A stretch of DNA of 64,000 nt from Rhodocyclus tenuis (GCF_014197755.1 NZ_JACIGE010000016.1:19937-83936); one strand, 5' to 3'; numbered from the stretch's first letter, positions 9,795 through 19,288 are shown. Notes: generated by a model from the letters alone, not told the origin. Numbers and translations: made by a program.

Positions 9795-10367
9795 CTAACT
9801 GAACAGTTGTTTCAGATCGACGTCGGCTTTTTCGGCGGTGGAAAACTCGAGCAGAGGCTTGGCTTCGAAGCTGAAGGCGCGCGCCACGATGGCGTCGGGA
9901 AACTGTTCAACGCGCACGTTGTTGATGTTGACCGCTTCGTTGTACAGCTCGCGGCGGTCGGCGATGGCGTTTTCCAGACCGGTGATGCGCTGCTGCAACT
10001 GCATGAAGTTGTCGTTCGTCTTCAGCTCGGGGTAGGCCTCGGCGACGGCGAACAGCTGGCCAAGACCGCTGCGCAGCGAATTCTCGGCACGGCCCAGCGC
10101 GCCGACATCCTGCGCTTCACGCGCCGTCTGCACGCGCGAACGTGCTTCGATCACTGCCTGCAGTGTCTGCTGTTCGAACTGCCGGTACTGCCTGCAGGCT
10201 TCGACCAGCTTCGGCAGCTCGTCATGGCGCTGCTTGAGCAGCACGTCGATGTTGGCCCAGGCCTTGGCGACGTTGTGCTTGAGACCGACGAGGCCGTTGT
10301 AGATGAGCACTGCGTAGAGCGCGACAACTGCTAAGGCGCCCAGGAAAAGCAGCGTGCCGATGGCCAT
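9795..10367 (-). CDS. lemA: LemA family protein
   Basis: This protein of 190 residues has an N-terminal hydrophobic segment (residues 3-24) followed by the long helical LemA core: NIDVLLKQRHDELPKLVE, then YPELKTNDNFMQLQQRI and a late AVNINNVRVEQFPD segment. It would be a membrane-anchored, mostly helical protein. LemA function is poorly defined; in several bacteria it pairs with GIDE-type or TPM-domain membrane proteins. A strong Shine-Dalgarno (GGGAGGA) stands just before the ATG. It is upstream of and cotranscribed with the GIDE/EF-hand gene. Confidence 0.9.
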   Translation of the reverse strand: MAIGTLLFLGALAVVALYAVLIYNGLVGLKHNVAKAWANIDVLLKQRHDELPKLVEACRQYRQFEQQTLQAVIEARSRVQTAREAQDVGALGRAENSLRSGLGQLFAVAEAYPELKTNDNFMQLQQRITGLENAIADRRELYNEAVNINNVRVEQFPDAIVARAFSFEAKPLLEFSTAEKADVDLKQLFS

Positions 10368-10560
10368 GTCATCCTCCCTGATGAATGTCTTTTTGCCAGT
10401 GCACTGATGATAACCGAAGGCGCCGGCTGCAGTTGTCCGGCATGAACGGCGTCAGGCTCGCGCAGCTGCGTCGCGCGAGATGCGCCTATCTGCGTATTTC
10501 GGAGAAAGGCTTATGGTCATGGCGTAACGCCACGACCCGCGGCAGCTGCGGGACAGGCGC

Positions 10561-11481
10561 CTATTTGTCCGCGATCGGCGAAGTGCCCGCGGAGTGTGCC
10601 GGAGTTGCGTCGGGCGTGCCGGAGAGCATGCTTTCTTCGCTGCTGGCGAGCAGTGCGATCTCTTCGGGCGGCAGCCGCAGGCGGTTCAGCAGTGTTTCCT
10701 TGCTGATGTGCAGCAGTTTCTCGATCGCCGTGAAGTCGTCGGGAAGCGCGGCATCGTCCCAGCCATTGGCCGAATGGCGTGCCAGATTGACGGCCAGCGC
10801 CACGTTCTGCACGCGCGGCAGATGGCTGTTGGCATCGTCCATCAGCGTCTTGAGTAGTTCCGGCAGATGCCATTCGCTGCACAGGGCCAACTGAACGTCG
10901 GACAGGCGCAGGTTGAGCACCATTTCCTGCGCCGTGGCGCTGCGCAGGGTGTGGTCGGTTTGCTGCAGCGAACGGATCTTCATCGCCAGTCGTGGCGCGA
11001 AGCACCATAGCAATACCTCGGCCAGATCGTGCAGCAGCGCTGCCAGCGCCACTTCCTCCATGTTCATGTCGTGCCGGGCGTAGGCCCAGTCGTGGGCATA
11101 GTGCGAGGCGCGCTGCGCTCGGCGGATGACCTGCAATACGCCGAGCAGGGCATGCGGCTCGTCGTGCAGCAGGCTCTCGATGGTCAGCGGGTTTTCGAAC
11201 TTGCGGAAGAAGGGCTCGACGCCGAGCATCATCACGGCACTGCCGATGGTGGTGATGTCCGAGCGCAGGTAGCGCCCGCGATAGGGCTGGATGTAGGCGA
11301 GTACACGTACCGCCATCAGCGGATCCTGCAGGACGATGGCGGCGATGTCGCGACCGTTAACATCGTCAATCCTCTCCCTGGCCTGTTCGAGGCGGCGGGC
11401 AGTCTGGCGCAGAATCGGCATTTCCGCGCCGCTGTAGAACAGGACCCAGGATTCGATATCCTTCAAGGCTTGTTCGATCAT
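10561..11481 (-). CDS. HDOD domain-containing protein
   Basis: This soluble protein of 306 residues has an HDOD output domain over about residues 18-215, including DIAAIVLQDPLMAVRVL and the helix with the HDLAEVLLW core. HDOD domains look like HD phosphohydrolases but usually lack the full metal site, and they appear in signalling proteins. No receiver or GGDEF domain is attached. The last ~30 residues are Ser/Ala/Pro-rich. It is flanked by non-coding stretches of 193 and 160 bases, so it is probably monocistronic. Its signal and partner are unknown. Confidence 0.8.
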   Translation of the reverse strand: MIEQALKDIESWVLFYSGAEMPILRQTARRLEQARERIDDVNGRDIAAIVLQDPLMAVRVLAYIQPYRGRYLRSDITTIGSAVMMLGVEPFFRKFENPLTIESLLHDEPHALLGVLQVIRRAQRASHYAHDWAYARHDMNMEEVALAALLHDLAEVLLWCFAPRLAMKIRSLQQTDHTLRSATAQEMVLNLRLSDVQLALCSEWHLPELLKTLMDDANSHLPRVQNVALAVNLARHSANGWDDAALPDDFTAIEKLLHISKETLLNRLRLPPEEIALLASSEESMLSGTPDATPAHSAGTSPIADK

Positions 11482-11641
11482 TGCCGGCCTCTTAAATGAC
11501 TGCCTTAGATAAGTTCGCTAATAGTTTGATTTCAGGTGGGACGATTAGTTCGCTGCTCATCTTACCCGTAGCCGATGGGCGCTCGCAAGCTGCTCCCGGG
11601 CCGGCATCATGCTTCGCGCTCAAGGCTGCAAATCCTTGTGC

Positions 11642-12064
11642 TCAGCCGCGCGCACAGCGCCGGATAGCGTCGAGGTAGCGTTCGCCATCGGGCGCTGTTC
11701 CATCCTGTCCGGCTTGCCAGACGATCTCGGCGAGGCAGTCCATCAGCCGATGTTCGGCGGTGTGCGGGTCAAGTCGGGCGCATAGCGTGGCGCGTGCCGC
11801 ACGGATGCCTGGCGGCTGGTCGATCGACAGTTGCTCGGCGATCGCCAGATGCAGCGAGAGATGCAGGAACGGGGCGGCACCATCGGCAGTCGTCCCTGCC
11901 GCCAGCGCCAGCTCGGGACTGTCGAGCAGTGCGTGATATTCGGGGTGAATGTCGATCACCGCCGCAGCGAGGGCCTCGGCGGCTTCCAGAGGCAAGCGCT
12001 CGCGCTGTTTGCGCCGGGCGGCACAGAAGAAATGTCTTACCTGTTCACGCGTGGGATTGAACAT
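11642..12064 (-). CDS. DUF1841 family protein
   Basis: A 140-residue protein of the DUF1841 family, recognised by the N-terminus MFNPTREQVRHFFCAAWRK-like pattern (here ARRK), the HPEYHALL segment, and the HLSLHLAIAEQLSIDQPPGI block. Function is unknown. The start ATG (12064) lies 20 bases inside the end of the FIST gene, so the two are translationally coupled and this is the last gene of the long Rnf operon. No signal peptide or membrane segment is visible. Confidence 0.8.
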   Translation of the reverse strand: MFNPTREQVRHFFCAARRKQRERLPLEAAEALAAAVIDIHPEYHALLDSPELALAAGTTADGAAPFLHLSLHLAIAEQLSIDQPPGIRAARATLCARLDPHTAEHRLMDCLAEIVWQAGQDGTAPDGERYLDAIRRCARG

Positions 12065-13211
12065 CAGTCGAACCCTTCGTTCGGGAGAGCGTGGCGGTGA
12101 CGACGCAGTTGTGCAAGGAGCGGTTGTCGCCGTCGCAACCGGGGGCGAGCTGACCGGTGCCGTAAACACCGAGCAGCGGCATTCCGGGAAAACGCTTGAC
12201 CAGCAGCGCGCGATCCTCGTCGTCACCGCCGTAGAAGTAAGGGCCGCGGCCGATGCAGGAGAAGGCCAGCGCAGCCAGCGGTTCGCTGGCTGCCGCAGCG
12301 AGTCGCGCCAGGGTGCGCCGCATGTCGGCAATGCCGGTATCTGGCTCGCGCATCGCCCAGGCAATACGCTGGCCGGGGTGAGCGCGTTCGGCCAGCGTCA
12401 GCGAGTCATCGGCATTGACGGCAACGATCGGCACTGGTCGGAAGCGTCCTTCAGCGAGCGCGGCCTGCGTATCGCCACCAGCGCTGTCGTCAATGAGCAC
12501 GGCGCACAGGTGATGCAGCGGTAGCGGCAAGTGTTCAGGGCTGCTGGACGCGTACCAGGCGCTCTGCAGGGCGTCGGGCAAGGCCCGCAGCAAGCTGAGC
12601 AGCGCGCTGCGGCCGCCGATTTCTTCGATGTCGTAGGCGCAGACCAGATCGATGATTTGCGCCGGTGCCAGTAGACGCAGCCCGGAAGAAACACCGAGAT
12701 CGACGCGTGCGCCGGAAAAAGCGAGGCTGCAGCGCCGGCTTGCGCAGATCCGGCTGCCCTGCCAGACGACGGGCTCGAAACCACCACCAGCGCCGCAGAA
12801 ACTGCCGCCGAAGCGTGCCGGGTGTTCCTTCCAGTCGGCAACGAATGCGCTGGCGGTGTAGGAAAGAAGACTTCTCGTGCTGTTGTCAGCCGCAGTGTTT
12901 TCGCTATCGTCCGCCGCGCTCAGGGCGATACCGCCACCGAAGACCATGGCCGCCGCTGCCGGTCGGTCGAGTACCCAGCCTTCTTCGGTAAAAACACCGG
13001 CAGCGATGCCGCCACCGACTTGCAGCGACGACGCGGCGCGGGCAGCGGCGGTCACGGCAAGTTGCGCATGGCGCGCGAAATCGGGGGTGAGGAAGAGCAG
13101 CACGCTCTCGGCGCTGGCCAGCCCGGCTTTGTCCAGTGCCGCACGCACGGCCGCTTCGGCCAACTGCGGCGAGGCTTCGTCGCCGCTGATCAGTGCCGTG
13201 GCAATACTCAC
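12045..13211 (-). CDS. FIST domain sensor protein (FIST N and C)
   Basis: This protein of 388 residues has an N-terminal FIST domain (about residues 25-230; VLLFLTPDF, QVGGGIAAGV) and a C-terminal FIST_C domain ending in the characteristic FSCIGRGPYFYGGDDEDRAL and GVYGTGQLAP blocks. FIST domains are thought to bind small ligands, possibly amino acids, in signal transduction. No output domain is attached. The start is GTG 13211, overlapping the nth stop by four bases (GTGA). It is translationally coupled to nth upstream and to the DUF1841 gene downstream, putting a sensor at the end of the rnf operon. Confidence 0.85.
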   Translation of the reverse strand: MSIATALISGDEASPQLAEAAVRAALDKAGLASAESVLLFLTPDFARHAQLAVTAAARAASSLQVGGGIAAGVFTEEGWVLDRPAAAAMVFGGGIALSAADDSENTAADNSTRSLLSYTASAFVADWKEHPARFGGSFCGAGGGFEPVVWQGSRICASRRCSLAFSGARVDLGVSSGLRLLAPAQIIDLVCAYDIEEIGGRSALLSLLRALPDALQSAWYASSSPEHLPLPLHHLCAVLIDDSAGGDTQAALAEGRFRPVPIVAVNADDSLTLAERAHPGQRIAWAMREPDTGIADMRRTLARLAAAASEPLAALAFSCIGRGPYFYGGDDEDRALLVKRFPGMPLLGVYGTGQLAPGCDGDNRSLHNCVVTATLSRTKGSTDVQSHA

Positions 13212-13864
13212 GAGGCTTCGCTCCCGCCGGGCGGCGCTGTCTTGCCGCGGTAGCTACAGAGATCGGCGACCGGACAGCGCCAGCACTCTGGCCGGCGCGC
13301 CTTGCAGATGTAACGCCCGTGCAGGATCAGCCAGTGGTGCGCGTGCTCACGGAATTCTGCAGGAACACAGCGCAGCAGTTTCTCTTCGACGGCCAGCGGC
13401 GTTTTGCCCGGGGCGAGGCCGGTGCGGTTGCCGACACGGAAGATGTGCGTGTCGACGGCGATGGTCGGTTCGCCGAAAACGACGTTGAGGACGACGTTGG
13501 CGGTCTTGCGGCCGACGCCGGGCAGCGCTTCGAGCGCCTCGCGCGTCGCCGGCACCTCGCCGCCGTGGCGTTCGAGCAGCAGGCAGCAGGTGGCGACGAC
13601 GTTCTTCGCCTTGCTGCGGTAGAGGCCGATGCGGTTGATGTAGTCCATCAGGCGCTCCTCGCCGAGCGCGGCCATCGCCGCCGCGTCGGGCGCGTCGGCA
13701 AAGAGCCGGCGCGTGGCGAGGTTCACGCTGCGGTCGGTCGCCTGCGCCGAGAGGATGACGGCGATCAGCAGCTGGAAGGGCGTGGCGTAGGCGAGCTCGG
13801 TTTTCGGCGCCGGGTTGGCGGCGCGCAGGCGGGCGAAGAATTCGCTGCGCCCGGCGGCGTTCAT
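13208..13864 (-). CDS. nth: Endonuclease III
   Basis: This DNA glycosylase/AP lyase of 218 residues excises oxidised pyrimidines. The helix-hairpin-helix LPGVGRKTANVVLNVVF with the catalytic lysine and the VDTHIFRV aspartate are present, as is the C-terminal iron-sulfur cluster loop C-x6-C-x2-C-x5-C (CKARRPECWRCPVADLC). The ATG at 13864 (MNAAGRSEFFARLR) overlaps rnfE by four bases. The frame is open further upstream, but there only through rnfE. nth at the end of rnfABCDGE is the classical arrangement. Confidence 0.95.
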   Translation of the reverse strand: MNAAGRSEFFARLRAANPAPKTELAYATPFQLLIAVILSAQATDRSVNLATRRLFADAPDAAAMAALGEERLMDYINRIGLYRSKAKNVVATCCLLLERHGGEVPATREALEALPGVGRKTANVVLNVVFGEPTIAVDTHIFRVGNRTGLAPGKTPLAVEEKLLRCVPAEFREHAHHWLILHGRYICKARRPECWRCPVADLCSYRGKTAPPGGSEAS

Positions 13865-14592
13865 GCGGCCGGGCCGGCGTCGGCAGCGCGTTCGGCCGCG
13901 GTGTTCCCGGACAGCGGCGGCGCGGCGGGTGGCGCCTGACGGCGGCGTTCGGCGGCGCGCGCTTCGACCCAGTTCTTCCACGCGATCAGGCAGCCGAGCA
14001 GGATGAAGGCGCCCGGCGGCAGCGCGGCGAGCAGGAAGCCCGGATAGTCGGCCGGCAGCAACTGCAGCGCTTCAAGACCCGGGATCACCATGTCGATGCC
14101 GGAAAAGAGCGTGCCGCCAGCGATGAATTCACGCAGGCCACCGAGCAGGGCGAGCGTCCATAGCATGCCGACGCCCATGAACACACCGTCGAGCGCCGAC
14201 TGCAGTGGCGGATTCTTGGCGGCGAAGGCTTCGACGCGCGCCAGCACGATGCAGTTGGTGACGATCAGCGGGATGAAAATGCCGAGTACCAGATACAGCT
14301 CGTGCAGGTTGGCGTTGAACAGCAGGTCGACGATCGTCACCAGTGCGGCGACGATGAGGATGAACACCGGGATGCGGATCTCGTGTGGAATGAAGTTGCG
14401 CAGGCTGGCGATGACGCCGCCGGAAATGGCCATGACCAGGATCGTCGCCAGCGACAGCATGACGCCGTTGACCAGATTGGTGGTCACCGCCAGCAGCGGG
14501 CACAGGCCGAGAATCTGCACCAGGCTGGTGTTCTGCTTCCAGATGCCGTTGCCGGCGATCTGGCCGAATTCGCCCTGTTTCATGCTGCGCAT
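13861..14592 (-). CDS. rnfE: Electron transport complex subunit RnfE
   Basis: This integral membrane protein of 243 residues of the RnfE/NqrD family has about six helices. The conserved block LGLCPLLAVTTNLVNGV sits in the first helix and a second, inverted copy NCIVLARVEAFAAKN follows, the internal symmetry known for RnfA/E. It helps form the membrane ion path and electron route of Rnf. The C-terminal ~35 residues are a polar Ala/Arg/Pro tail. Starts at 14592 (MRSMKQGEF) or 14583 are both possible. It lies 43 bases after rnfG. Confidence 0.94.
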   Translation of the reverse strand: MRSMKQGEFGQIAGNGIWKQNTSLVQILGLCPLLAVTTNLVNGVMLSLATILVMAISGGVIASLRNFIPHEIRIPVFILIVAALVTIVDLLFNANLHELYLVLGIFIPLIVTNCIVLARVEAFAAKNPPLQSALDGVFMGVGMLWTLALLGGLREFIAGGTLFSGIDMVIPGLEALQLLPADYPGFLLAALPPGAFILLGCLIAWKNWVEARAAERRRQAPPAAPPLSGNTAAERAADAGPAA

Positions 14593-14635
14593 CCTCCTGT
14601 CAGCGGCGCTGACGACGCGTCGGTGCCGGCGCGCG

Positions 14636-15286
14636 TCACTGGAACACCTGCTCGCGGTTTTCCGCCACCCAGCGCGCCGCCTTGCCGACGGCCTTGACCA
14701 CCGCGCGCGGCGTTACCGTCGCCCCGGCGTTGGCGTCGAAGCGGCCGCCGTCCTTCTTGACCCGCCACTCGCGCTCGCTGAACGTCGTCGGCGACAGGCC
14801 GTTGAACTGGGTGATCCACGGCCGCGCCTTGTTCTTGTCCTTCTTCGGCTCGATGTAGTCGCCGAGCCCCGGCGTTTCGCGGTGCTGGGTGACGCGCACG
14901 CCGTAGATGCTGCCGTCGACGCCGACCGCCAGCAGGAGGCGGATCTTGCCCGAATAACCGTCGGGCGCGACGGCCTCGACCACCGCCGCCGTGGCCGCGC
15001 CGCCGCGGCGCGCTCGGTAGATCGTCGACGGCTCGTCGAGACCGAGCGCGGCCGCCGCCGGCACTTGCAGGGCATCCTTGAGCAGGTCGTTGTCGTAGGC
15101 GTCCTTGGGCAGCACCTCGTCGATCAACCTCATCTTCTCGGCCAGCGCCGTCGCCTCGAGCGCAGGTTTGGTGGCGAGATACGAGGCCGAGAGCAGGCCG
15201 GTGAAGATGGCGACGAAGACGATCAGGATCACCGCGGTGCGCGCGGCCATCAGCGGTGCGCTCGTTGGCTTGGGCGTATCGCTCAT
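14636..15286 (-). CDS. rnfG: Electron transport complex subunit RnfG
   Basis: This protein of 216 residues has one N-terminal membrane helix (about 15-37) and an FMN-binding domain outside the membrane. The covalent FMN site is in the C-terminal AGATVT (Thr190/Thr192; in the family the last threonine of the S/xGATxT motif carries FMN by phosphoester bond). The upstream TPGLG and W-x-x-Q-F-x-G segments are typical of NqrC/RnfG. Its start overlaps the rnfD stop by four bases. Confidence 0.94.
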   Translation of the reverse strand: MSDTPKPTSAPLMAARTAVILIVFVAIFTGLLSASYLATKPALEATALAEKMRLIDEVLPKDAYDNDLLKDALQVPAAAALGLDEPSTIYRARRGGAATAAVVEAVAPDGYSGKIRLLLAVGVDGSIYGVRVTQHRETPGLGDYIEPKKDKNKARPWITQFNGLSPTTFSEREWRVKKDGGRFDANAGATVTPRAVVKAVGKAARWVAENREQVFQ

Positions 15287-16311
15287 TTCGCCCCCTTCAA
15301 GCCGAAGATCGCCGGTTGCGAATAGCGGTCGATCAGCGGCGCGCAGATGTTGAGCAACAGCACGGCGAAGGCGACGCCGTCAGGATAACCGCCGAAAACG
15401 CGAATCAGATAGGCGAGGATGCCGGCGGCAAAGCCGAAGATCAGCTGGCCGCGCGGCGTCGTGCAGCCGCTCACCGGGTCGGTGACGATGAAGAAGGCGC
15501 ACAGCAGCGAACCGCCGGAAAACACATGGAACAGCGGGCTGGCGTAAGCGTCAGGCTGCCACAGCCAGAGGCCGCCGGAAATCGCGATCAGGCCGATGAG
15601 GAAGGCCGCCGGCGCTTGCCAGCGGATGATGCCGCGCCACCACAGCCAGAGGCCGCCGAGCAGATAGCCGGCAGTGATCCATTCCCAGCCACGACCGGCG
15701 AAATGGCCGAAAACCTCGGCGTTGGCCAGCAGCGACGGCACGCTGGCGTTGCCCTCGTTGAGCTTGAGCGCGGTCTTCAGTGCGTCGAGCGGCGTCGCGC
15801 CGTTCATCGCGTCGACGCGCGGTAGCAGACCGAACACCGCCTGCAACTGCACGCCGAAGCCGGCCTTCAGGTCGACCGGCGGCCATGTCGACATCAGCGC
15901 CGGGAAAGCGACGATGCACGCGGCGAAGGCGATCATCGCCGGATTGAACGGGTTCTGGCCGAGTCCGCCATAAAGCTGCTTGGCGATGACGATGGCGAAC
16001 AGTGCGCCGACCGCGGTCAGCCACCACGGCGCCAGCGGCGGGAAGGCGAGCACGACCAGCCAGGCGGTGACCAGCGCGCTGCCGTCGCCGAGGAAGAGGC
16101 CGAGCGGCTTGCCGCGCGCCTTGAGCATCAGCGCTTCGCCGGCCAGCGCGAAGACGCTGGCGATCGCCAGCTGGACGAGGATGATCGCGCCGAACACCCA
16201 GGCGTAAGCGGCGATGCCCGGCAGCAGGCCGGCCAGCACCATGAGCATGATGCGGCGGACGCTGTTGTTGCCGAGCTGGTAGGGCGAAGTGGCGGGGGCC
16301 ATGGGCATCAT
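15283..16311 (-). CDS. rnfD: Electron transport complex subunit RnfD
   Basis: This integral membrane protein of 342 residues of the NqrB/RnfD family has about nine or ten hydrophobic helices. The covalent FMN threonine is expected at Thr173 in NGATPLDAL. Other family blocks are GGLGQNPFNPAM near 115-126 and FFIVTDPVSG with GVAFAVLLLNICAPLID at the end. It carries electrons between RnfG and the rest of the complex. It overlaps rnfC and rnfG by four bases each (ATGA). Confidence 0.95.
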   Translation of the reverse strand: MMPMAPATSPYQLGNNSVRRIMLMVLAGLLPGIAAYAWVFGAIILVQLAIASVFALAGEALMLKARGKPLGLFLGDGSALVTAWLVVLAFPPLAPWWLTAVGALFAIVIAKQLYGGLGQNPFNPAMIAFAACIVAFPALMSTWPPVDLKAGFGVQLQAVFGLLPRVDAMNGATPLDALKTALKLNEGNASVPSLLANAEVFGHFAGRGWEWITAGYLLGGLWLWWRGIIRWQAPAAFLIGLIAISGGLWLWQPDAYASPLFHVFSGGSLLCAFFIVTDPVSGCTTPRGQLIFGFAAGILAYLIRVFGGYPDGVAFAVLLLNICAPLIDRYSQPAIFGLKGAK

Positions 16312-18110
16312 GAACGGGACTCCGGAGCAGCGTCGGCCGGCGTGGTTTCAGCGACGCTGGCGGCAGTGCTCACGGGCGCAGCAGCGGTTTCGTGAGCGCC
16401 AGTCGCGGCTGCCGGGGCGGCGGCCGGGTCAATGGCTGGGTTGGTGGCCGGGGGCGTTGCAGCGCTGGCCGCAGCGCCTTCTGCCGCCTTGGCGGCCACC
16501 ACCTCGCGTTGCAGACGGGCGCGCTCGACGGCGGCGGCGATGGTCGCACGACGGGCGGCATCGGCGTCAGTGCTTGTCGGCGTGCCGGCAGTCGCGGCAG
16601 GCGCTGCCGCGGTCGACGGCGTCGAAGCTGGCGCAGGTGTTGCGGCAGCCGGTTTTGCCGGCGCTGCCGCGGCCTCGGCCGCCTTGGCCGCGGCGGCACG
16701 CGCCAGACGCTCGGCTTTTTCGGCCTTTTCGCGTTCGTCGCGCGCGTTGCGGAACTCGAAGCGCGCCTTGGCCGCTTCCGATGCTTTCTTGTCGCGTTCG
16801 CGCGACCAGATTTCGCCCTTGGCGAAGCGGAAGTACTGCACCAGCGGAATGTGCGAGGGGCAGACGAAGCTGCAGCAGCCGCACTCGATGCAGTCGAACA
16901 GATGGTACTGCTGCGCCTTACCGAAATCGTTGGCACGTGCGTGCCAGTACAGCTCGAAAGGCTGCAGTTCATGCGGGCAGGCGCGCGCGCAGGAGCCGCA
17001 GCGGATGCACGGCATTTCCGGTGGTACCGGCGGGAACAGCGCCGGCGAGCTGGCAATGATGCAGTTCGAGGTCTTGATCAGCGGTGCTTCGACACTGGGC
17101 AGGGTGATGCCCATCATCGGCCCGCCCATCAGGTAGCGGTCGGTATCAGCCTTCGGCCGGCCGAGCTTGATGAACTCCTCGATCGGCGTGCCGACCAGCG
17201 TTTCCCAGTTGCCGGTCTGCTCGACGTTGCCGGTGAGCGTGACGACGCGCGAGATCATCGGCTCGCCGAAAGCGACGGCGCGATGCACGGCATACGCAGT
17301 GCCGACGTTGAAGCACTGCACGCCGAAATGGAAGCCGAGCTTGCCGAAGGGGATCTCGATACCGGTGAGCACGCGGATCAGCTGCTTCTCGCCACCGGCC
17401 GGGTAGCGCGTCGGCACGGCGATAACGCTGATGCTGGCGTCGGCCGCGTCGCTCGCCGCCTGCTGCATCGCGGCGACGGCTTCCGGCTTGTTGTCCTCGA
17501 TGCCGACGAGCACGCGGCTGGCGCCGAGGACGTCGCGCAGCACCTGCGCGCCGGCGATGATGGCCGGCGCGCGCTCGCGCATCAGGCGGTCGTCGCAGGT
17601 GATCCACGGCTCGCATTCGGCGCCGTTGATGACCAGCGTCTCGATTCTCGCCACCCCCGGCGATAGCTTGACGTGGCTCGGGAAGCCGGCGCCGCCGAGG
17701 CCGACGATGCCGCTATTGCGCAGATGCTGGCGAATCTGGTCGGGCGTCGCCTGTGCGCGGTCGAGCGGCCGCAGTTCGCACCAGCGCTCTGCGCCATCGG
17801 TTTCGATGATGATGCGTGGCACCGGCAGCGCGGAAGGATGCGGATAGGGGCCGTCGTCGATGGCGCGTACGACACCCGAGGTCGGCGCATGGATCGCCGT
17901 TCCCATCATGCCGTCGGCGCTGGCGATGCGCTGGCCCTTGAGCACGCTGTCGCCGACGGCGACACAGGGCTGCGCCAGCGTGCGCGCCGACAGGCGCAGC
18001 GGGAGGTACAGGTGCATCGGCAGCGGCGCCGGACGGATTGCGGCCGAGGACGATTCGGTCTTGTGCGATGCCGGCTTGACGCCGCCGCGGAACTTGAACA
18101 GCTGGATCAT
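16308..18110 (-). CDS. rnfC: Electron transport complex subunit RnfC
   Basis: 600 residues. The N-terminal part binds NADH and FMN as in complex I NuoF ([23 protein letters not shown]). Two ferredoxin-type 4Fe-4S motifs start at Cys368 (C-x2-C-x2-C-x3-CP) and Cys407 (C-x2-C-x2-C-x3-CP). Roughly the last 140 residues are a charged helical stretch followed by a low-complexity Ala/Pro/Thr tail, a feature seen in many proteobacterial RnfC proteins of variable length. The start ATG 18110 ([13 protein letters not shown]) overlaps the rnfB stop. It is the NADH-facing cytoplasmic subunit. Confidence 0.95.
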   Translation of the reverse strand: MIQLFKFRGGVKPASHKTESSSAAIRPAPLPMHLYLPLRLSARTLAQPCVAVGDSVLKGQRIASADGMMGTAIHAPTSGVVRAIDDGPYPHPSALPVPRIIIETDGAERWCELRPLDRAQATPDQIRQHLRNSGIVGLGGAGFPSHVKLSPGVARIETLVINGAECEPWITCDDRLMRERAPAIIAGAQVLRDVLGASRVLVGIEDNKPEAVAAMQQAASDAADASISVIAVPTRYPAGGEKQLIRVLTGIEIPFGKLGFHFGVQCFNVGTAYAVHRAVAFGEPMISRVVTLTGNVEQTGNWETLVGTPIEEFIKLGRPKADTDRYLMGGPMMGITLPSVEAPLIKTSNCIIASSPALFPPVPPEMPCIRCGSCARACPHELQPFELYWHARANDFGKAQQYHLFDCIECGCCSFVCPSHIPLVQYFRFAKGEIWSRERDKKASEAAKARFEFRNARDEREKAEKAERLARAAAAKAAEAAAAPAKPAAATPAPASTPSTAAAPAATAGTPTSTDADAARRATIAAAVERARLQREVVAAKAAEGAAASAATPPATNPAIDPAAAPAAATGAHETAAAPVSTAASVAETTPADAAPESRS

Positions 18111-18649
18111 GACACTTGCCGCAAGGTGATCACGGGTCGCTGCCATTTCCACGTGTCGATGTCGGGATTGAGGGTCTTCATGCTGATGCATTCGACCGGG
18201 CAGGGCTTCAGGCACAGCTCGCAGCCGGTGCACAGGCTGCCGACCACGGTATGCAACTGCTTGGCGGCGCCAACGATGGCATCGACCGGGCAGGCCTGGA
18301 TGCACAGCGTGCAGCCGATGCAGCGCTGCTCGTCGATGCGCGCGGTCTGCTTGGGCTTTTCCTCGGCGTCGAGCGGCTTGGCCTCGCGGCCGAGCAATTC
18401 GGCGAGTTTCTGCACGCCGTCGGCGCCGCCCGGCGGGCAGCGGTTGATGTCCGCTTCGCCCTTGGCAATGGCTTCGGCGTAAGGGCGGCAGCCCGGATAG
18501 CCGCATTGTCCACACTGCGTTTGCGGCAGGATGGTCTCGATCTTCTCGACCAGCGGATCGCCCTCGACACGGAACTTGACGGCAGCAAAGCCGAGCGCTG
18601 CGCCGAGAATGACGGCGCCGAGCGCCATGATCAGGATTGCGGAAATCAT
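18107..18649 (-). CDS. rnfB: Electron transport complex subunit RnfB
   Basis: 180 residues. An N-terminal membrane helix (about 3-25) precedes a 4Fe-4S site with Cys46, Cys49, Cys54 and Cys71 (CGQCGYPGC...C), then a two-cluster ferredoxin domain with [12 protein letters not shown] and [12 protein letters not shown]. RnfB accepts electrons from, or gives them to, soluble ferredoxin. The start overlaps the rnfA stop by one base (TAATG) and the stop overlaps the rnfC start by four bases. Confidence 0.96.
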   Translation of the reverse strand: MISAILIMALGAVILGAALGFAAVKFRVEGDPLVEKIETILPQTQCGQCGYPGCRPYAEAIAKGEADINRCPPGGADGVQKLAELLGREAKPLDAEEKPKQTARIDEQRCIGCTLCIQACPVDAIVGAAKQLHTVVGSLCTGCELCLKPCPVECISMKTLNPDIDTWKWQRPVITLRQVS

Positions 18650-19233
18650 TACTGGTACTTGTCGAGGCCGGCAAAGCCCATGAACGCGAGGCTCATCAGC
18701 CCGGCGGTGACCATGGCGATGGCGGTTCCCTTGAAATAGCGCGGTACGTCGGCTCCCTCGATGCGTTCGCGGATGCCGGCGAAGAGCACCAGCACCAGCG
18801 AGAAGCCGAGCGCGCTACCGGCGCCGAAGAGCAGCGAATCGACGAAATCGTGCTTGTTGGCGATGTTGAGCAGCGGCACGCCGAGCACCGCGCAGTTGGT
18901 GGTGATCAGCGGCAGGTAGATGCCGAGCACTTGGTGCAGCACCGGGCTGGTCTTCTGGATGACCATTTCGGTGAGCTGGACGATCGCCGCGATAGTGACG
19001 ATGAACGATAGCGTGCGCAGATACTCCAGCCCGAACGGCAGCAGCAGGTAGTGATCGATGACGTAGCTGGCGCCAGTGGCGACGGTGAGCACGAAAGTCG
19101 TCGCCGCGCCCATGCCGAAGGCTGTTTCCAGCTTCTTCGACACGCCCATGAACGGGCACAGGCCGAGGATCTTCACCAGGACGACGTTGTTGACGAGAAC
19201 GGCGCCGATGAGGATGAAAAGATAATGGGTCAT
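18649..19233 (-). CDS. rnfA: Electron transport complex subunit RnfA
   Basis: This six-helix membrane protein of 194 residues of the RnfA/NqrE family has the paired conserved blocks [13 protein letters not shown] and [11 protein letters not shown], whose cysteines are proposed to hold an intramembrane iron-sulfur cluster. It is the first gene of rnfABCDGE-nth-FIST-DUF1841. A good promoter lies 27 bases upstream. The Shine-Dalgarno is weak. Confidence 0.96.
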   Translation of the reverse strand: MTHYLFILIGAVLVNNVVLVKILGLCPFMGVSKKLETAFGMGAATTFVLTVATGASYVIDHYLLLPFGLEYLRTLSFIVTIAAIVQLTEMVIQKTSPVLHQVLGIYLPLITTNCAVLGVPLLNIANKHDFVDSLLFGAGSALGFSLVLVLFAGIRERIEGADVPRYFKGTAIAMVTAGLMSLAFMGFAGLDKYQ

Positions 19234-19259
19234 GGTGGGGGCGGCTTCGGGGAGGCGCG

Positions 19260-19288
19260 ATTATCCCCTAAGGGAAGCCCCGGTTCAA
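19260..19288 (-). promoter_or_regulatory. Sigma-70 promoter of the rnf operon
   Basis: Read on the minus strand, -35 TTGAAC (19283-19288), a 17-base spacer and -10 GATAAT (19260-19265). Transcription would start near 19253, leaving a leader of about 20 bases before the rnfA ATG. Each hexamer differs from consensus at one position (TTGAAC versus TTGACA; GATAAT versus TATAAT). No operator for a redox regulator is obvious around it. Confidence 0.65.

Noticed and set aside
16308..16700. Ala/Pro/Thr-rich repeats at the end of RnfC considered as a separate gene or inserted repeat
   Set aside because: They are in frame with RnfC, and variable low-complexity tails are common in proteobacterial RnfC.
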